Positions 1 through 11,580 of a stretch of 64,000 nucleotides of DNA are shown here, piece by piece. How positions within the stretch are numbered: the first letter of the stretch is position 1; each line of letters opens with the position of its first letter. A model generated the notes under the pieces. That model was not told the origin of the DNA. It worked only from the letters and a program-made list of their open reading frames with translations, and did no database searches. The DNA is from Plantago major (taxonomy: Eukaryota > Streptophyta > Magnoliopsida > Lamiales > Plantaginaceae), in NCBI GenBank assembly GCA_026545765.1, contig JAIFAC010000037.1, positions 72,501 to 136,500 on the forward strand, written 5' to 3'. Made by a program: the position numbers and the translations under genes.

Positions 1-996
1 TCCCACGCCTTGTGTGTTGTTTATCTCTCGTGCAAAGTTGTTCGCTTGTTGTTTATCCCACTTTTGTGTGTTGTTTAACTAATTAGAGTTCTTCGCTTGT
101 GATACTCTTACCCTTTCTCGTGTATTTTTAAATCCTGAATAGACTTTTTCGCTTTACATTATCCTACACTTAGTGTGTTGTTTATCTCTCAAGTGGAGTT
201 GTTCGCTTGTTGTTAATCCCACTCTTTTTGTGTTGTTTAACTTTAATTAGAGTTCTTCGCTTGTGATACTCTTACCTTTCTCGTATAATTTTAAATCTGA
301 ATAGAACTTTTCGCTTCATAATCCCACCTTTAGTGTGTTGTTTATCTCTCTGCAAAGTTGTTCGCTTGTTGTTTATCCCACCTTTTGTGATGTTTAACTC
401 TCCATTAGAGTTCATCGCTTGTGATACTCTTACTCCTTCTCGTGTATATTTTAAATCTTAATATACTTTTCGCTTCTCATTATACCACCTTTTTAGTGTG
501 TTGTTTATCTCAAGCAGTTCTTCGATTGTTAATCTCACTCCTTTGTGTGTTGTTTAACTCATAATTGTAGTTCATCGCTTTGTGATACTCTTTATACATT
601 ATCAATAATTTTAAATCTCTCATACTTTTCTTTTCGCTTCTAATTATCCACCTCTTTAGTGTGTTGTTTATCAAATCATAGTTCGTTTGTTTGTTGCTAA
701 TCCACTTCATTTGTTTGTTGTTTAACCTCATTGTTCTTCGCTTCATTGAGATAGTTTGAATTCTTACTTCTTATTTTTTAATTATCTCATGACTTTTTCG
801 CTTTCTCATTATCTCAAATCGTCTAGTGTGTTGTTTATCTCTCAAGCAGTTGTTCGCTTGTTGTTAATCCCACTCTTGTTGTTTAATAAAATTGTAGTTC
901 TTCGTCTGTGATACTCTTACTCCTTTCTGTGTAATTTTTAAATCTCGAATAGATCTTTTCGTTTCTCATAATCCCACTCCTTTTGTGTTTTGTTTA
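1..996 (+). repeat. Satellite array, ~168-bp monomer, left flank
   Basis: About six head-to-tail monomers of the family that fills 16809-63528. Recurrent landmarks are GTGTGTTGTTTATCTC, a TTGTTCGCTTGTTG segment, TTAATTAGAGTTCTTCG and TTTTAAATCT. The copies here carry many short indels, including CGCTTG where clean copies have CGTTTG and TCTCGTA where clean copies have TCTGTGTA, so spacing wobbles around 168 bp. The array stops inside a monomer at the target site of the complete retroelement and resumes in register on its far side. Open frames here, such as the one at 510-746 on the minus strand, are by-products of the repeat and not genes. Confidence 0.93.
992..996. repeat. Target site duplication, left copy (GTTTA)
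   Basis: GTTTA lies directly before the TG that opens the left LTR and is repeated directly after the CA that closes the right LTR (16809-16813). Five base pairs is the usual copia integrase duplication. Removing the element and one copy restores an ordinary monomer reading TGTTTTGTTTATCTCTCAGG. Confidence 0.93.
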
Positions 997-1724
997 TGTT
1001 AGATATTTTGTTAGAAATATCTATTTAGATTTTGATCAGCAACATGATGACTTATCTTAGTCTCAGAAAGGTGATTAGTACTCTTGGTTCACTTGAACAT
1101 TGTAAAAGAGGAAAACCACTAAGTATGATTGTCTAGCTAATCTTGTATAGGATGTTAGGTCTCAAAATGTAATTTTTATTTTATGAAGAGAAGACCAAGA
1201 AGAAGACATCCAAGCAGAAAGCTCAACGACATTAAAGACTTGAAGAAAACTGCACAAGATTACTGAATCTGTTGTTCAGATATCTTAGCCAGATATCTTA
1301 AAGACACGAATAGTTTCAAACAAACTGTGTCACAAAGAGATATCTGAGAAATAAGATACATATCTGAAAACAAGGAAAGTGTCCACAGACATTCACTCTC
1401 GATACCTTGAGCTTTAACCACGCTTCGAAGAGAAATATATATTGCAAACAAAGTTGTTTCAATAAACATAAGTGGTATCTGAAGAATGAAGTTAAGGACG
1501 TGCAAAGAAGCAGATAACACTAGTCTTTGATACAAAGCATAGTTCCGTTGGCACTACAGGACAAAAAGTATAGTACAATGCATTTAATGCACGGACAGAG
1601 ATGTCTGAATAAAAGCAATGGCAGCTTCTGAGAAGAAGACAAAACTCCATATAAGATTATACATGATATCGATAGTTTGAATTTGAGCCTAACGGATACT
1701 ATTCAAACGGCACTCAAATTCATC

Positions 1725-1732
1725 TATAAATA
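1725..1732 (+). promoter_or_regulatory. LTR TATA box (TATAAATA)
   Basis: TATAAATA in the context CATCTATAAATATCAAC, about 730 bp into the LTR. It is repeated in the right LTR (15859) and recognisable in the reverse-strand remnant near 54755 at a similar distance from the LTR start. This is the likely core promoter for genomic RNA, with U3 before it and R/U5 after. Confidence 0.6.
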
Positions 1733-2105
1733 TCAACACTTAGACATTTTGAGAAAACACCTTAGACACATGACATAATCTCGAATATCTTACTCTCTCA
1801 AAGCAACTTACTTATCCTCAAAGCTTTCTGTTGCGCCCAAAGCTTTTGATCTTGAGTAAACACTGAAGTTCTAAGTGTCCTGATCCTAAACAAGCAAAGC
1901 TATCTGTGAAGGAGTTGAATCAAAAGATCATGTATCTGAGATTCATTCTTGAATGTATATCATAAGACTGGGTCAAGAAATCAACAAGATACCATACCAG
2001 AAGTGTATTAAGTAACTTAGTTCACGAGCTATCCGATTAATCAAAAGTTATTAAGACGCCATCCGACAACTCAAACCAAAACCAACACCATAATCATGGA
2101 GTGGT

Positions 2106-2295
2106 GAAGTACTTAGTTTGAAAATCGTGAATAACTCCAAGGTTACCGAGTATAGGAAGTACTTGATTTGGGAAACTAAGGAATAACTCCAAGGTTATCG
2201 AGTATAGGAAGTACTTAGCTTGGGAAGCTAGGAATAACTCAAAGGTTTCGAGTATAGGAAATACTTCAGGAAAGCCGGGAACAACTCATGGGGAA
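2106..2295 (+). repeat. Four ~51-bp tandem repeats inside the LTR R/U5 region
   Basis: Units start at 2106, 2156, 2208 and 2258. Each opens with GAAGTACTT (GAAATACTT in the last) and most close with GAGTATAG, with a GGAATAACTC-type core. The right LTR has the same set at 16245-16440. On the opposite strand the sequence from about 63860 to the window end carries the same units, so the repeat is a property of the family. Confidence 0.85.
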
Positions 2296-2477
2296 CATTT
2301 GGTTGGGAACCAATTGTTAAGAATCTTAGAATAGGATTATTGTAAGGGGAACTCAATTATCTGTTCTAGTGAATTCTAGGTCTCTGATAGACCGAAGTAG
2401 ATTAGTTGAGGATTACGCCACCTCCAGATACCACTATACTTGCTGTGTTATTTACCTTCAGATTTACATTTCAAAGA

Positions 2478-2498
2478 ACACACACACACACACACACA
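2478..2498. repeat. AC dinucleotide microsatellite in the 5' LTR
   Basis: About ten AC units. The right LTR has only about five at the matching place (near 16626), so the tract has changed length since insertion or was misread in one copy. Confidence 0.85.
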
Positions 2499-2657
2499 TA
2501 TTAACTGCTTCTCAGACTTATCTTTATTAAGTCTTCCGCACTGATTTTAAGTATCGATATCTATTCAGATATCGAGAAATAGTTGTTATCGACAAAAGTT
2601 TTAAAAGACTATTCAACCCCCCTAGTCTTTTTACATTGCCGTTATCCGTCCAACAAG

Positions 2658-2670
2658 TGGTATCAGAGTA
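2658..2670 (+). other. Primer binding site (initiator tRNA-Met)
   Basis: TGGTATCAGAGTA lies two bases after the CA end of the left LTR. TGGTATCAGAG is complementary to the 3' end of plant initiator tRNA-Met, the usual minus-strand primer of copia elements. Confidence 0.9.
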
Positions 2671-2767
2671 GAGGTTCACCAAATTTTCCAAGACCAACCT
2701 AGATCCCCATAGGTGAAGGAACTTTGTCCACTTTTGAGGACTATTTAATTTGTGTTAAGTGTGCAGT

Positions 2768-5200
2768 ATGTCTCTAAGTGATGCACCTGCTTCAAACCAG
2801 AACTACGAGAAATGGAAAAATAACATGATGCTCCACCTTGAAGCCATAAGTGACGAGATGATCAAGTAATAAAAATGGCCCAATAGCCATTCAACAACTT
2901 AAGCAAGTCATGGAGGTTTCGAGTGGAAGAGACAGAGATCAAAGCGAAGGATCTTCACAAACAGATGCAAAGAACTAGTGGAAGATCTATCGTCAAGTTA
3001 TTTACGAACCAAAGCCCAGAACTCGACATCGAAGATGCCAAGAGGAATCTTCTCGATGGTCAAGCTCAGAATATCATCATCGATCGACACTGAGCACATA
3101 CACAAAGTAAACGTAGGCGCTTAAACGGCGAAGTCACTCGCAACCGATTGAAGAAATCAGGCTTGAATCGAGAAAACCAAGGAAAACAAGTTCGAAGTTC
3201 TAAAGTTGAAATTTCAAAATTTCAAACAAGGTCCCATCAAACTCGAAGAACTTGAGTTCGTGTTTACCACTCTCATGAGTGATATGGCAAGATTGGGAAA
3301 GTAATAGATACTCACCCGAGAAGATTAAGACTATTATCAAGTCTTAACCACAACTGGAGCATACTAAATTCTTTTTATTTTAACCAAGGTATGCCAAATA
3401 TCACCCAAAGGAACTTTTCTCTCATCTTGCTATCAAGGACTATGAGACAACTTCGAGAGAACAAACAACCTAAAAGTTGCGTATCGTTGCTCTAGTTACT
3501 CAAGGAACTTCTAAAAGAAGAAAAGCAAGGAGGAGATCGAGGACGCTCTTGTCGCAAAGCAAATGAGCAAATTTGTCACGAGAAATTGAGAGAAGAAAAG
3601 CCAAAGAGAAGTCAAAAGCATATAGGCTCAAACTATCACCAAGACAAAATATGCAAAGCTCCCCTAACAAGCCATTTTAAAGCATCATGTAATACCGAGG
3701 AAGGTAAATTGAAACGATATATGTTTCTATTGTCAGAAACCTGGCCCCTTCAAGAAGGATTGTCCTGCCCTCAACAAACTAAGGACAGGCGACAAGAAAG
3801 ATAGAAGAATCTTCAGAAGAAGCCAGAAAGCTTTGTTAACTGAAGAAAGAAAGAAAATCCAAATTCAACTGGATGCTCTAGACGTTGAGATGATTCAAGA
3901 TGAGAATTCAGATGACTCAACCTTACCATCACCGTAATTATGTGGAGTTACTCATGATATAATCGATTTTCGCCTAAAGAAGAATGAAATGTGGGGTTGT
4001 CAAATTAATTGACGTACATCTCCAACATAGAAAACTGTCTTATGGCTGATGAGGTAACACATACATCTTGCTACACTTATGAAAGTGATGAAGAGGAAAT
4101 AAAAGATCTAGAAGATCTCAGAAAGGAACTTGATATCTATGAAAGAGAATTTCTAATGATCCGTGCGAGAACTGAAAATCTAGAGGAGGAAAAGAATTTT
4201 CTTACAAAGGAAAATTCTCATTTGGTTAAGATATCCGAGAAAAGGACGCCGAAAATGCGTTTCAAAGCTCGATATCCGAGACCTAAAAGTCACATAAAGA
4301 AGCATCAAGATTTCAAAAGAAATATGAAGATCTTCTTCTCAAAATAAGGAACTCAAGAAGAAAGAACTATCTTTTCAATCTTATGCCAAAGCTAGTGACA
4401 CTCTTCAAGTACAATCTTACTTAAGAGATCCTTCAGAAAAGAAGGATCTTAATGAATACACAAACATATTGTTCTATCACTCAATAAGAGTAAGGAGAAA
4501 AGAACATTTGTAAGTACTCAAAGAAGACGGTTCCTATGCAATCTATAGTATCGGTGAAAAGACAAAGATTGTCGACAAAGGAAAGGCATGCTACTAAACC
4601 TTTGTGGGAAAAACAAGTCAAAACAAAACTTGGTACGCTCTCAAAAGAAACACAACACCCACAAAGTTGTCTTCAAAAGGTAGAATTGCGTGAGCGGCAA
4701 ATTCTCCCATATCACTTTTTTTTCGAAAAGAAATCGATCAACCAGAGACTAGCAAAAAAGAGAGAAAGATCTCGATAGCTTCAAGTGCTCAAACGGTATT
4801 GCCATAAGGGTATCGAAAACAACTTGCTCATGAGTACAAGGCAGAAAGAACGATGGTCAAAGCTAGAATTGCTCAAAGCAATTATCGACGTAGTTAAATC
4901 AAGCCAAAAAATCAATGCTGTAAGGCAAGAAGAAATCGGCAAGGAAGGCTAAGTTTGTCGAAAGCAAACTCGCCGAACATCATATGAAAGCATCATATGG
5001 AACACACCTAGGGAACACACCAAGGAAGAAAATAATTTTACTAATGATAACATTCATTCAAAGAGAATTCTTCCACGCTCCTCGCCGACAAAAGCATTTT
5101 CAAAGAAATTCATTCAAAATGGATTCCTACCGAAGAACTTTTAATTCTCACGGTTCCATCAAAGATATGAGAACCTAATCTCCGCTTCCGTCAGGTGCGT
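2768..5200 (+). pseudogene. gag: gag (capsid/nucleocapsid), frames broken
   Basis: The ATG at 2768 opens a frame reading MSLSDAPASNQNYEKWK, the typical N-terminus of a plant copia gag (a domain that packs the RNA into virus-like particles in the cytoplasm). A stop comes after 33 codons, and the sequence continues in other frames. A zinc knuckle lies at 3722-3763. A strongly acidic, heptad-rich segment follows at 4009-4347 (SDEEEIKDLEDLRKELDIY, then ENLEEEKNFLTKENSHL), predicted coiled coil, as is usual in the long Sirevirus gag. The 3' limit is set by the protease motif downstream, because the reading frame gives no clean end. Multiple frameshifts and stops are present; an active protein from this copy is unlikely as read. 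Confidence 0.75.
3722..3763 (+). other. Nucleocapsid zinc knuckle, degenerate CCHC
   Basis: Reads CFYCQKPGPFKKDC. Spacing fits CX2CX4HX4C, but the histidine position holds proline (codon CCC). A CAC codon would differ by one base, so this may be a real mutation or a read error. The motif marks the nucleic-acid-binding part of gag. Confidence 0.75.
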
Positions 5201-5220
5201 AATGCCTCCCGACCAAAGCA

Positions 5221-5380
5221 CAATGGCTATTTGATAGTGGATGCGAAAGCACATGACAGAGATAAAGCAACTGTTGATTACAAAGCTTGCAACAGACCGA
5301 TATCGATTTGTTGAGGAGAATTAAATCCTCTCCGGATTCGCAACGCCAAATTGGGGACTTTAACAATCACCGACGACATA
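5221..5380 (+). pseudogene. PR: Retroviral-type aspartic protease segment
   Basis: WLFDSGC at 5224-5244 holds the D-S-G active-site triad typical of copia proteases, which cut the Gag-Pol polyprotein. The frame closes eight codons or so after the triad, where an indel is likely, and what follows is readable only in a shifted frame. It lies between the gag coiled coil and the pre-integrase HxxxxH motif, as expected. Only the active-site region is clearly recognisable, so the limits are approximate. Confidence 0.7.
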
Positions 5381-5399
5381 TGTGAAGGATTTGAAATAT

Positions 5400-6800
5400 A
5401 ATCTATTTAGCATGAGCCGCTTATATGCAAGGGTTTTGCTATAAAATTCAAAGCTAAATACTACAAACTAATTGACAATGAGTCAAAGCATACCTTAGTT
5501 GGTCGGGAAAGGCGCCTTTATGTTGCCGATTGGGCATCCGCCACAATCAAGAATGTCTCATTGTGAGTCAATCTGGTCACATGTAAGAGCACCGTTATGG
5601 CACAAAAGAATGAGTCACTTGAACTTCAAAACTCAATAGACTTGCCAAGAAAGAGTTAGTGGTCGGTCTTCCTGCAACATCTTTCGTAAAGGATGGTATC
5701 TGCTCACCAGATGGGGAAACAATCTAAGATCTCTTTCAAGTCCAAAATCGACACTTAGTGTTAGACCATCGCAACTTTTACACATGGATCTATTTGAATC
5801 ATCTCAGAATTAGTTATGCAGAAAGAAGTTTCGTCTGTTGTCAGAGATGACTTCTCAAGATTCACTTGGTTGTCTTTCCAAACACAAATCGATGCTGGTG
5901 GAGATACCAAACTTGCTGAAAAGCATGAAGTCATGAAAATGACAAGGTATCTGCAATTAGAATGCATGGTATCGAAGTTTGTCAACCAAGACATAAAGGA
6001 GTTTTGTACCTACAAAGGTATACAACACCAACTTTCCTCTGAAGAACACCTCAACAAAATGGTGTTGCGTAAAAAAAGGAAACAGAACCTTAAAGAAGTC
6101 GCAAGGAAAATGCTAATGACATCAAATAAGTGAAATTTATTGGGCGGTGAAGTCAGAAACACATTTTGTTACACTCGTAATGTATGTTTGATAAACAAAC
6201 ACCATGACAGACCCCTATGAAATCTTGGTTGGTAGACTTCTAATATCAAACATCCGAGTATTTGGTTGTAGATGTTTTGTTCTAAACAATGGGAAAGATT
6301 ATCCGAGAACATTTCAACCAAAGGCGTATGAAGTCGTTTTTCTTGGCTATTCCACAAACAGCAAAGCTTACAGAGTTTACAACAAAAGAACAAAGAAAAT
6401 TGAAGAATCAGTTCATGTTGTATTCTATGAAGGAAATAAGAAAACACCTCCAAATGATGAACTCTCAGAAAGGTTCAAAGAACTGTTACTGAGGGATTCT
6501 AAAGAAGAATCCTCAGAAAGGAAAAACATCATTATGGAAACAGAGGATGACTCTGACGTAGAAAAGCTTGAAAAGCCTAGTAACAACAAGATGACTCACA
6601 AACATGATGAGGAATTCCCTATGAGTTTTCCAGAAATGGAACAAGTTACTGAGAACCTTCATCATGAAGAGGAATCTGAAAATAAGAATGCTGAAATGCA
6701 TGTTTCAGATATCTCTAACACTGAAAAAGTGTCAGATATCAATGACATTTCCCATATGTCAGATATCTCGACATCGAAAAGTATCAAATCAAAATCTTAG
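5400..6800 (+). pseudogene. INT: Integrase, with gag-pre-integrase zinc region and C-terminal domain
   Basis: Integrase cuts the target DNA and joins the element cDNA to it. LWHKRMSHLN (5595-5624) carries the two histidines of the N-terminal HHCC zinc site; the cysteine pair lies near 5700 but one Cys is lost to an apparent deletion. HMDLFE near 5783 marks the first catalytic Asp region and VVRDDFSRFTW near 5838 the following conserved strand. The second catalytic Asp and the Glu region (about 5965-6003) is scrambled by indels. From 6204 a long clean frame (198 codons) gives the SH3-like C-terminal segment (RVFGCRCFVLNNGKDYPRTF, then KAYEVVFLGYS) and an acidic, Ser/Glu-rich tail. At least three frameshifts separate these pieces. 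Confidence 0.85.
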
Positions 6801-6959
6801 TGATTCATATTCGATCACTGGATATTGATCCTACTAGCACTAAACCTATGATGAGATGGATCAAAGATCATCCTACAAAGGATATAATCGACCAATTAAT
6901 CGGTGTTAGGACTAGAGAGCAATAGCTGAAAATGCTAACTCTTCTTTGGATGTTTCATC

Positions 6960-7660
6960 TCAATATTGAACCTAAAATATAGAAGAAGCATTAGGAGACC
7001 AAGACCGATCTCTCGCAATGCAAGAAGAGTCGATCAATTTGAGAGAAACAAAGTCTGGAAACTGGTTCCATTTATAGAAGGAATATCTGTGATTGGAACT
7101 AAATGGGTTTTCAGAAACAAAATGAATGAGTCTAGTGAAATAACCAGAATCAAAGCAAGATTGGTTGCCAAGGGATTTACCCAGACTGAAGGCTTAGATT
7201 TTGACGAGTCATATGCACCAGTTGCAAGATTGGATGCAATAAGACTCTTTCTAGCGTTTGCAGCTCATAAAGATTTCAAAGTTTATCGATGGATGTCAAA
7301 AGTGCATTCCTAAACGGTGAACTTGCGTAAGAAGTTTATGTTGAGCAACCACCGGCTTTGAAGTTTCCTTCAAAGTAGAATGGTCTATAAACCATGTAAA
7401 GGTCTCAGATGGATCAAACAGCCTCCAAGAGCATGGTATGACACTTTGGCCAAGTACCTTCTGGAAATGGTTTCAAGAAAGGTGAAGTTGATAAAACTTT
7501 ATTTACCTTAAATCATGATGGGAAACTACTCTTAGTTCAAGTATATGTTGATGACATCATATTTGGATCTAAGGACAAGCAACTTTGTAATGACTTTGCA
7601 AATCTCATGAAAAGCAAGTTTGAGATGAGCATGATGGAGAAATGAATTATTTCAGATTGC
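6960..7660 (+). pseudogene. RT: Reverse transcriptase (RVT_2 type), frameshifted
   Basis: Copies genomic RNA to cDNA in the virus-like particle. The frame at 6966-7313 contains [31 protein letters not shown] and [15 protein letters not shown], all hallmark blocks of the copia [13 protein letters not shown] follows in a different frame at 7292-7324. The catalytic YVDD lies at 7544-7555 in VQVYVDDIIFGS. At least two frameshifts and one in-frame stop (after [12 protein letters not shown]) interrupt the domain. Catalytic residues are present, so damage is in frame continuity and not in the active site. Confidence 0.9.
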
Positions 7661-8485
7661 AAGTCAAACAACTCAATGATGGAATATTCATTAGTCAAAC
7701 AAAGTATGCAAAAGATATGCTCACAAAATTCAATCTTAAGCCTTCCAAAAGAATGCTAAGATACCTATGAGCATTGGAACCAAAATGACCTATACCAATC
7801 GATAAGAGTGTTCAAGAACATAAGTATAGGAAATTGATAGTTCACTACTTTACCTCACCGCAAGTAGACCTGATATTCAATATGACGTTGAGTATGTGCT
7901 AGATTTTAATAAATCCAATGCAAACACACTACAAGACTGCTATGAAAATATTAAGGTATGTAAAAGGTACAGTAGATGTAGGATTGTGGTATCCTAAAGA
8001 AAGTGGATTGAGTTTAGCTAGGTACTCAGACGCTGATTATGCTGGATCATTGCTTGATAGGAAAAGCACCTCAGGAACTTGTCAGTTTCTAGGTACTAGA
8101 CTTATCTCATGGTTTAGCAAGAAGCAAAACTCAATTGCAACTTCTACCATAGAGGCCAATATATTGTCAAGTTGTTGTGCAACACAAATTCTGTGGATAC
8201 AACAACAACTTAAAGACTATGGACTCGATGAGAAGAAAAACTTCCATTTTCTCTGACAACACAAGTGCTATTGCGATTACACAGAATCCTAACTTTCATG
8301 CCAGAACAAAGCACATTGATGTTAGACATCACTTCATCAGAGACCATGTTGAAAAAGGCAATATAGAGACAATCAAGATTGGCACTGAAGACCAACTTGT
8401 AGATATCTTCACTAAGCCACTACAAGAAAGTAGATTCTTAGCCTTAAGACATAGTCTTGGACTAATGGAACGACCAATGAACTGA
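7661..8485 (+). pseudogene. RNH: Copia RNase H domain, end of pol
   Basis: Degrades the RNA strand during reverse transcription. YSDADYAG (first Asp codon 8039) opens the domain; the usual catalytic Glu position is at 8152 in STIEANI, where the family commonly has AEAEY; SDNTSAI with Asp at 8255 gives the third acidic residue. TKHIDVRHHFIRDHVEKG and DIFTKPL complete the family signature before the stop at 8483-8485. A single frameshift near 8250 splits it into two overlapping frames (7918-8256 and 8177-8485). SWFSKKQNSIATST with CCATQILWIQQQL is the part that most closely matches Sireviruses. Confidence 0.9.
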
Positions 8486-9282
8486 AAGAGTTCAAGTATC
8501 TGAAACGGGCAACCCGAGAAGAGGTATCCGAACGGGCAACCAGAGAAGAGGTATCCGAACGGGTATCCGTAAAAGAGAAAAGAGAACTGAACGGTATCCG
8601 TAAGTCAAAAGGCTAAAGAGCAAAAGATAGCTTAAGATCTCTCGAGACAGAACTCGATATCCGAATCACTCTATAAACGGGAACACAAAAGAGAATAGTA
8701 TAACTATCTCAAATAACTACTCTCTTGAAACTCGCATTATTTCTATCTTGATGAAAACTTGGAAAATCCTAAGTATAAGATGATTAAGATGCTAATGTTG
8801 TCCTTGGTCATACAGCATCAGTGATTCAAATAGCAAGTCGCCAAAACACATTAAATGGTCACAATTACACTTGCTGATTGTGATCATTGCTGAAGAAGCA
8901 ATGGTGACCCTCGATAAAGTTAAGCGATTGATCTGTACGGTGGAAATTAATTCACAGTAAATAGTGGACTGTTGAAATTCGTACATGGCCCACTAAGCAT
9001 TTAATGCCGAATCAGCTTTTGCTCACGCTGCTTGCAAATTACGACACGTACACAAAATCAATTTGTATGTATTTTTCTGGGATTCAACTGCTATATATAT
9101 AGGATTTTGGCAAATGAAATCACTTTTACCTAATCCAAATTTCATCTTGCACAAGAATAGCAAATCCTTCGATTCTCGCAAACCTCTACAATCTCGCAAA
9201 TCAAGATTAAGTTTTTCCGAAAGAATCACCGAATCAAATCTCTTTCAAACACCAATTTCAAATCCCTACACTATATAAAGAG
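8486..9282 (+). other. Non-coding spacer between pol and the 3' gene, with a short tandem repeat
   Basis: No long frame. At 8506-8590 a ~28-bp unit is repeated about three times (GGGCAACC...GAGAAGAGGTATCCGAAC, the last copies shortened). The rest is AT-rich and could serve as leader or promoter for the next gene. Confidence 0.6.
9091..9102 (+). promoter_or_regulatory. Possible internal TATA box for the 3' gene
   Basis: CTATATATATAG lies about 190 bp before the first ATG of the 3' gene (9283). A second TATA-like stretch, CTATATAAAG at 9271-9280, is too close to the ATG to serve it. An alternative is that the 3' gene is expressed from a spliced LTR transcript. Motif is seen; function is inference. 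Confidence 0.3.
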
Positions 9283-10870
9283 ATGGCCTCCAAGAACACT
9301 TCAACACGTAAATCCTATCCTCCACTGCATCGAAAAGCAAGCACCAGAGTTGGTTATTGTAAACAATCGATCGGTAGGAGTTTTAATCGCCATTGACTTC
9401 AAGTCACGTAATGATTGGGTGGTGCCATGGTCGAGGAATACCTCACGCAATAGAAAACCAAACTGACAGAAAATTGATTCTTGACATGCTTTAAAAGGCA
9501 CAAATCAAGGGTTTTCTATCTGCTCGCCCAAGTGGAATTTCATCACTCGATGTGTTGGAATTTTACAACAACTCTAGGATTATTTCCTGTGTATCTGAAG
9601 GCACTGAAATAGTGTCTATCAAAACCTCAGTCCAAGTAAAGGAAATCCTTCTGGACTTAACAACCTTCTGTAAGTTGTTTGAGGTTCATAATCTTGGAAA
9701 GGATTTTGAAATAAATACCAAGGATGATGAACTCCTCAAGGTGTTAAAGAACTTTACAGGACGGTGTGATCTTGAAAATCGATACACCCACCGAAGTTCA
9801 AACTTGTCGACATCCGAACCGCATATCTGGTTCACCGATGTACCGCTTGCATTCTTCACAGATGCTTTGATGGTCTACAAGGAGGTGCGACGATAAGCCA
9901 AGAACGATGGATCATGATGTTCTTGCTGAATCAACAAGACAAAAGGCGGAAAACCCTTTAACTCGGGAAAGTACGCCTTCATGAAATTCGTGAAGAAGAT
10001 TCAAGGCTTCGAGCCTAAGATTGTCAAAGGACTAGCGAGCCAAAGGCCACAGAGGTTATGGTCCAAGATATGCTACTTGGGAAAAGCTTGGCATCGAGCT
10101 CGTAGAGACTACGAATAGCCAACAAGAATCTACTCTACAAATATGAGTATACAAATCATGAAAAGGTTACGGGTCTCGTAAAGGTCCTAAGAAGCGAAAA
10201 TCAAAGATATCTCAAGAAAAGGTTATACCAAGAAGCCTGTAACTTCAAGAAAGAAGTCTCAGGCAAATCAAGACACACCCAAAGAGGTTATTAATTCTCA
10301 AATATCTGCAGTATTGCCGATGAACCGATAATGGCGTATGAACTCCTCAATGCCGCAAAAGAGTTATCAACCATCGAACAAGTAGACTCAAGAAGAGAAA
10401 GTGCTTTAAATGTTATACTAATGCGTAAAGCCTTGCCGATGAACTCATAAATGCCGCCAAGAGTGGTGAAAAGCACTAAGCCCCATCTGCAGTAAACCGC
10501 AGGAGTTATGGACCAATCCCCTAATGTCGATGAGAGCTCGACGATGAAGATGATGAACTAGTCATCTCTCAAGTCCTAGAAAGAACAAAGAGGGCTAAGG
10601 TTACCAAAAGTAATCGTGATAAGGTATCAAGAAGAACCTACACCACAAAGTTGCTGAGACTATAGCAAAGGTTCTTGGTGCAAACACATCATCAGGGAAT
10701 GCTTCTCTTGAACAACTTCACAAAGCCCTGATGAGTGGTATTTTAGTGCTGGCAGATGCTGATGGAAATGCCACATCTAAAAATCTGGAAGAACATTCTA
10801 CTGATCAATCTTCGCCTGCATCCACAACAACCCACAACAACTACAACAGCCACAAGTGGTTGATGAAATG

Positions 10871-10935
10871 GTAAATGAACTCCATTTTAATTACCAAAGA
10901 ATATCAGATGTCAAGAAAATCTCAGAATTGAGCAG
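10871..10935 (+). other. Candidate intron 1 of the 3' gene
   Basis: Donor GTAAATGAAC, acceptor TTGAGCAG, 65 bp. Weakest of the set because the acceptor lacks a pyrimidine tract. The donor shares GTAAATGA with the next two introns, and the following exon (10936-11130, 195 nt) is open in phase 0. Confidence 0.35.
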
Positions 10936-11130
10936 GTTCCCCAACTCAATGAGAGGGATCAAACTGAGACATTAACTCAGAATGATCAATCAGGGGAGGC
11001 AACTGAGTTGCACACTCAGGAAAGGTGTGAAGTACCAGAAACTTCAAACAAAGAAACTGCACTAGGACAAGACGACCAATGTATAGAAAGGTCACAAGTT
11101 CCAGAGACCAATCAGCCTGAAACTGCTCGG

Positions 11131-11213
11131 GTAAATGACTGGTTTAACTCTTACCTTGTGAAAAAATTTATACTTATAAATCTTGTTTCCTCATAAGAAT
11201 TTCTTTGTTACAG
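11131..11213 (+). other. Candidate intron 2 of the 3' gene
   Basis: Donor GTAAATGACT directly after codon CGG, acceptor TTTCTTTGTTACAG, 83 bp, AT-rich with an in-frame stop if retained. The next exon starts GCT GAG in phase 0 and runs 11214-11320 (107 nt, one base short of 36 codons, with a frameshift near 11280). Confidence 0.6.
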
Positions 11214-11320
11214 GCTGAGTTAGAAACGCAGAAACAAGAGGAAGCTGAGAAGCTTGCCTCAGATACTGAAAAAGAGGTCCTTCAACCTCAACTCTTGAGA
11301 AATCTGAGCCTGTGCCACAG

Positions 11321-11396
11321 GTAAATGATTCTTAAAGAGAACTAATTTTTCAGTAAAAATGTTTATGTGCTCATTCATGATAAATGTTTCTAACAG
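11321..11396 (+). other. Candidate intron 3 of the 3' gene
   Basis: Donor GTAAATGATT after a CAG exon end, acceptor TGTTTCTAACAG, 76 bp. The following exon 11397-11498 is exactly 102 nt and opens with GCT CCA ACT GAG. Confidence 0.65.
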
Positions 11397-11498
11397 GCTC
11401 CAACTGAGATGGAAGAAGATAAGGCAGAAATGCCAGAGACAAACCCAGAAACCAACAAGGTTTCTGAAGAACACATCACTGAGCCTTCAAACTTGAAG

Positions 11499-11580
11499 GT
11501 ATATGACAATCAAGTGACAAGTATTCTTCATCTTGGGTTATCCTTTATCTCTTCTAATATTCAATACTTTCTACTTACAG
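11499..11580 (+). other. Candidate intron 4 of the 3' gene
   Basis: Donor GTATATGACA after AAG, acceptor TTTCTACTTACAG, 82 bp. The next exon opens GCT ATT TCA GAA at 11581 and appears to run to 11747 (167 nt, one base short of a whole number of codons). Confidence 0.65.

Larger units (their letters stand above)
997..2655 (+). repeat. 5' LTR of the complete element
   Basis: Begins TGTTAGATATTTTG and ends CGTCCAACA just before the primer site. It matches 15138-16808 over its whole length. It contains a TATA box near 1725, four ~51-bp internal repeats (2106-2295) and an AC microsatellite. Many differences between the LTRs are short indels, for instance CTTCGAAG here (1421-1430) against TTTCTGAAAG in the right LTR (15561-15570). 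Confidence 0.93.

Noticed and set aside
510-746. Minus-strand 78-codon frame in the left satellite
   Set aside because: Lies wholly in satellite sequence; composition is that of the complementary repeat strand.
1260-1535. Minus-strand 91-codon frame within the left LTR
   Set aside because: Antisense to U3 of the LTR, no recognisable protein; the right LTR copy breaks it by indels.
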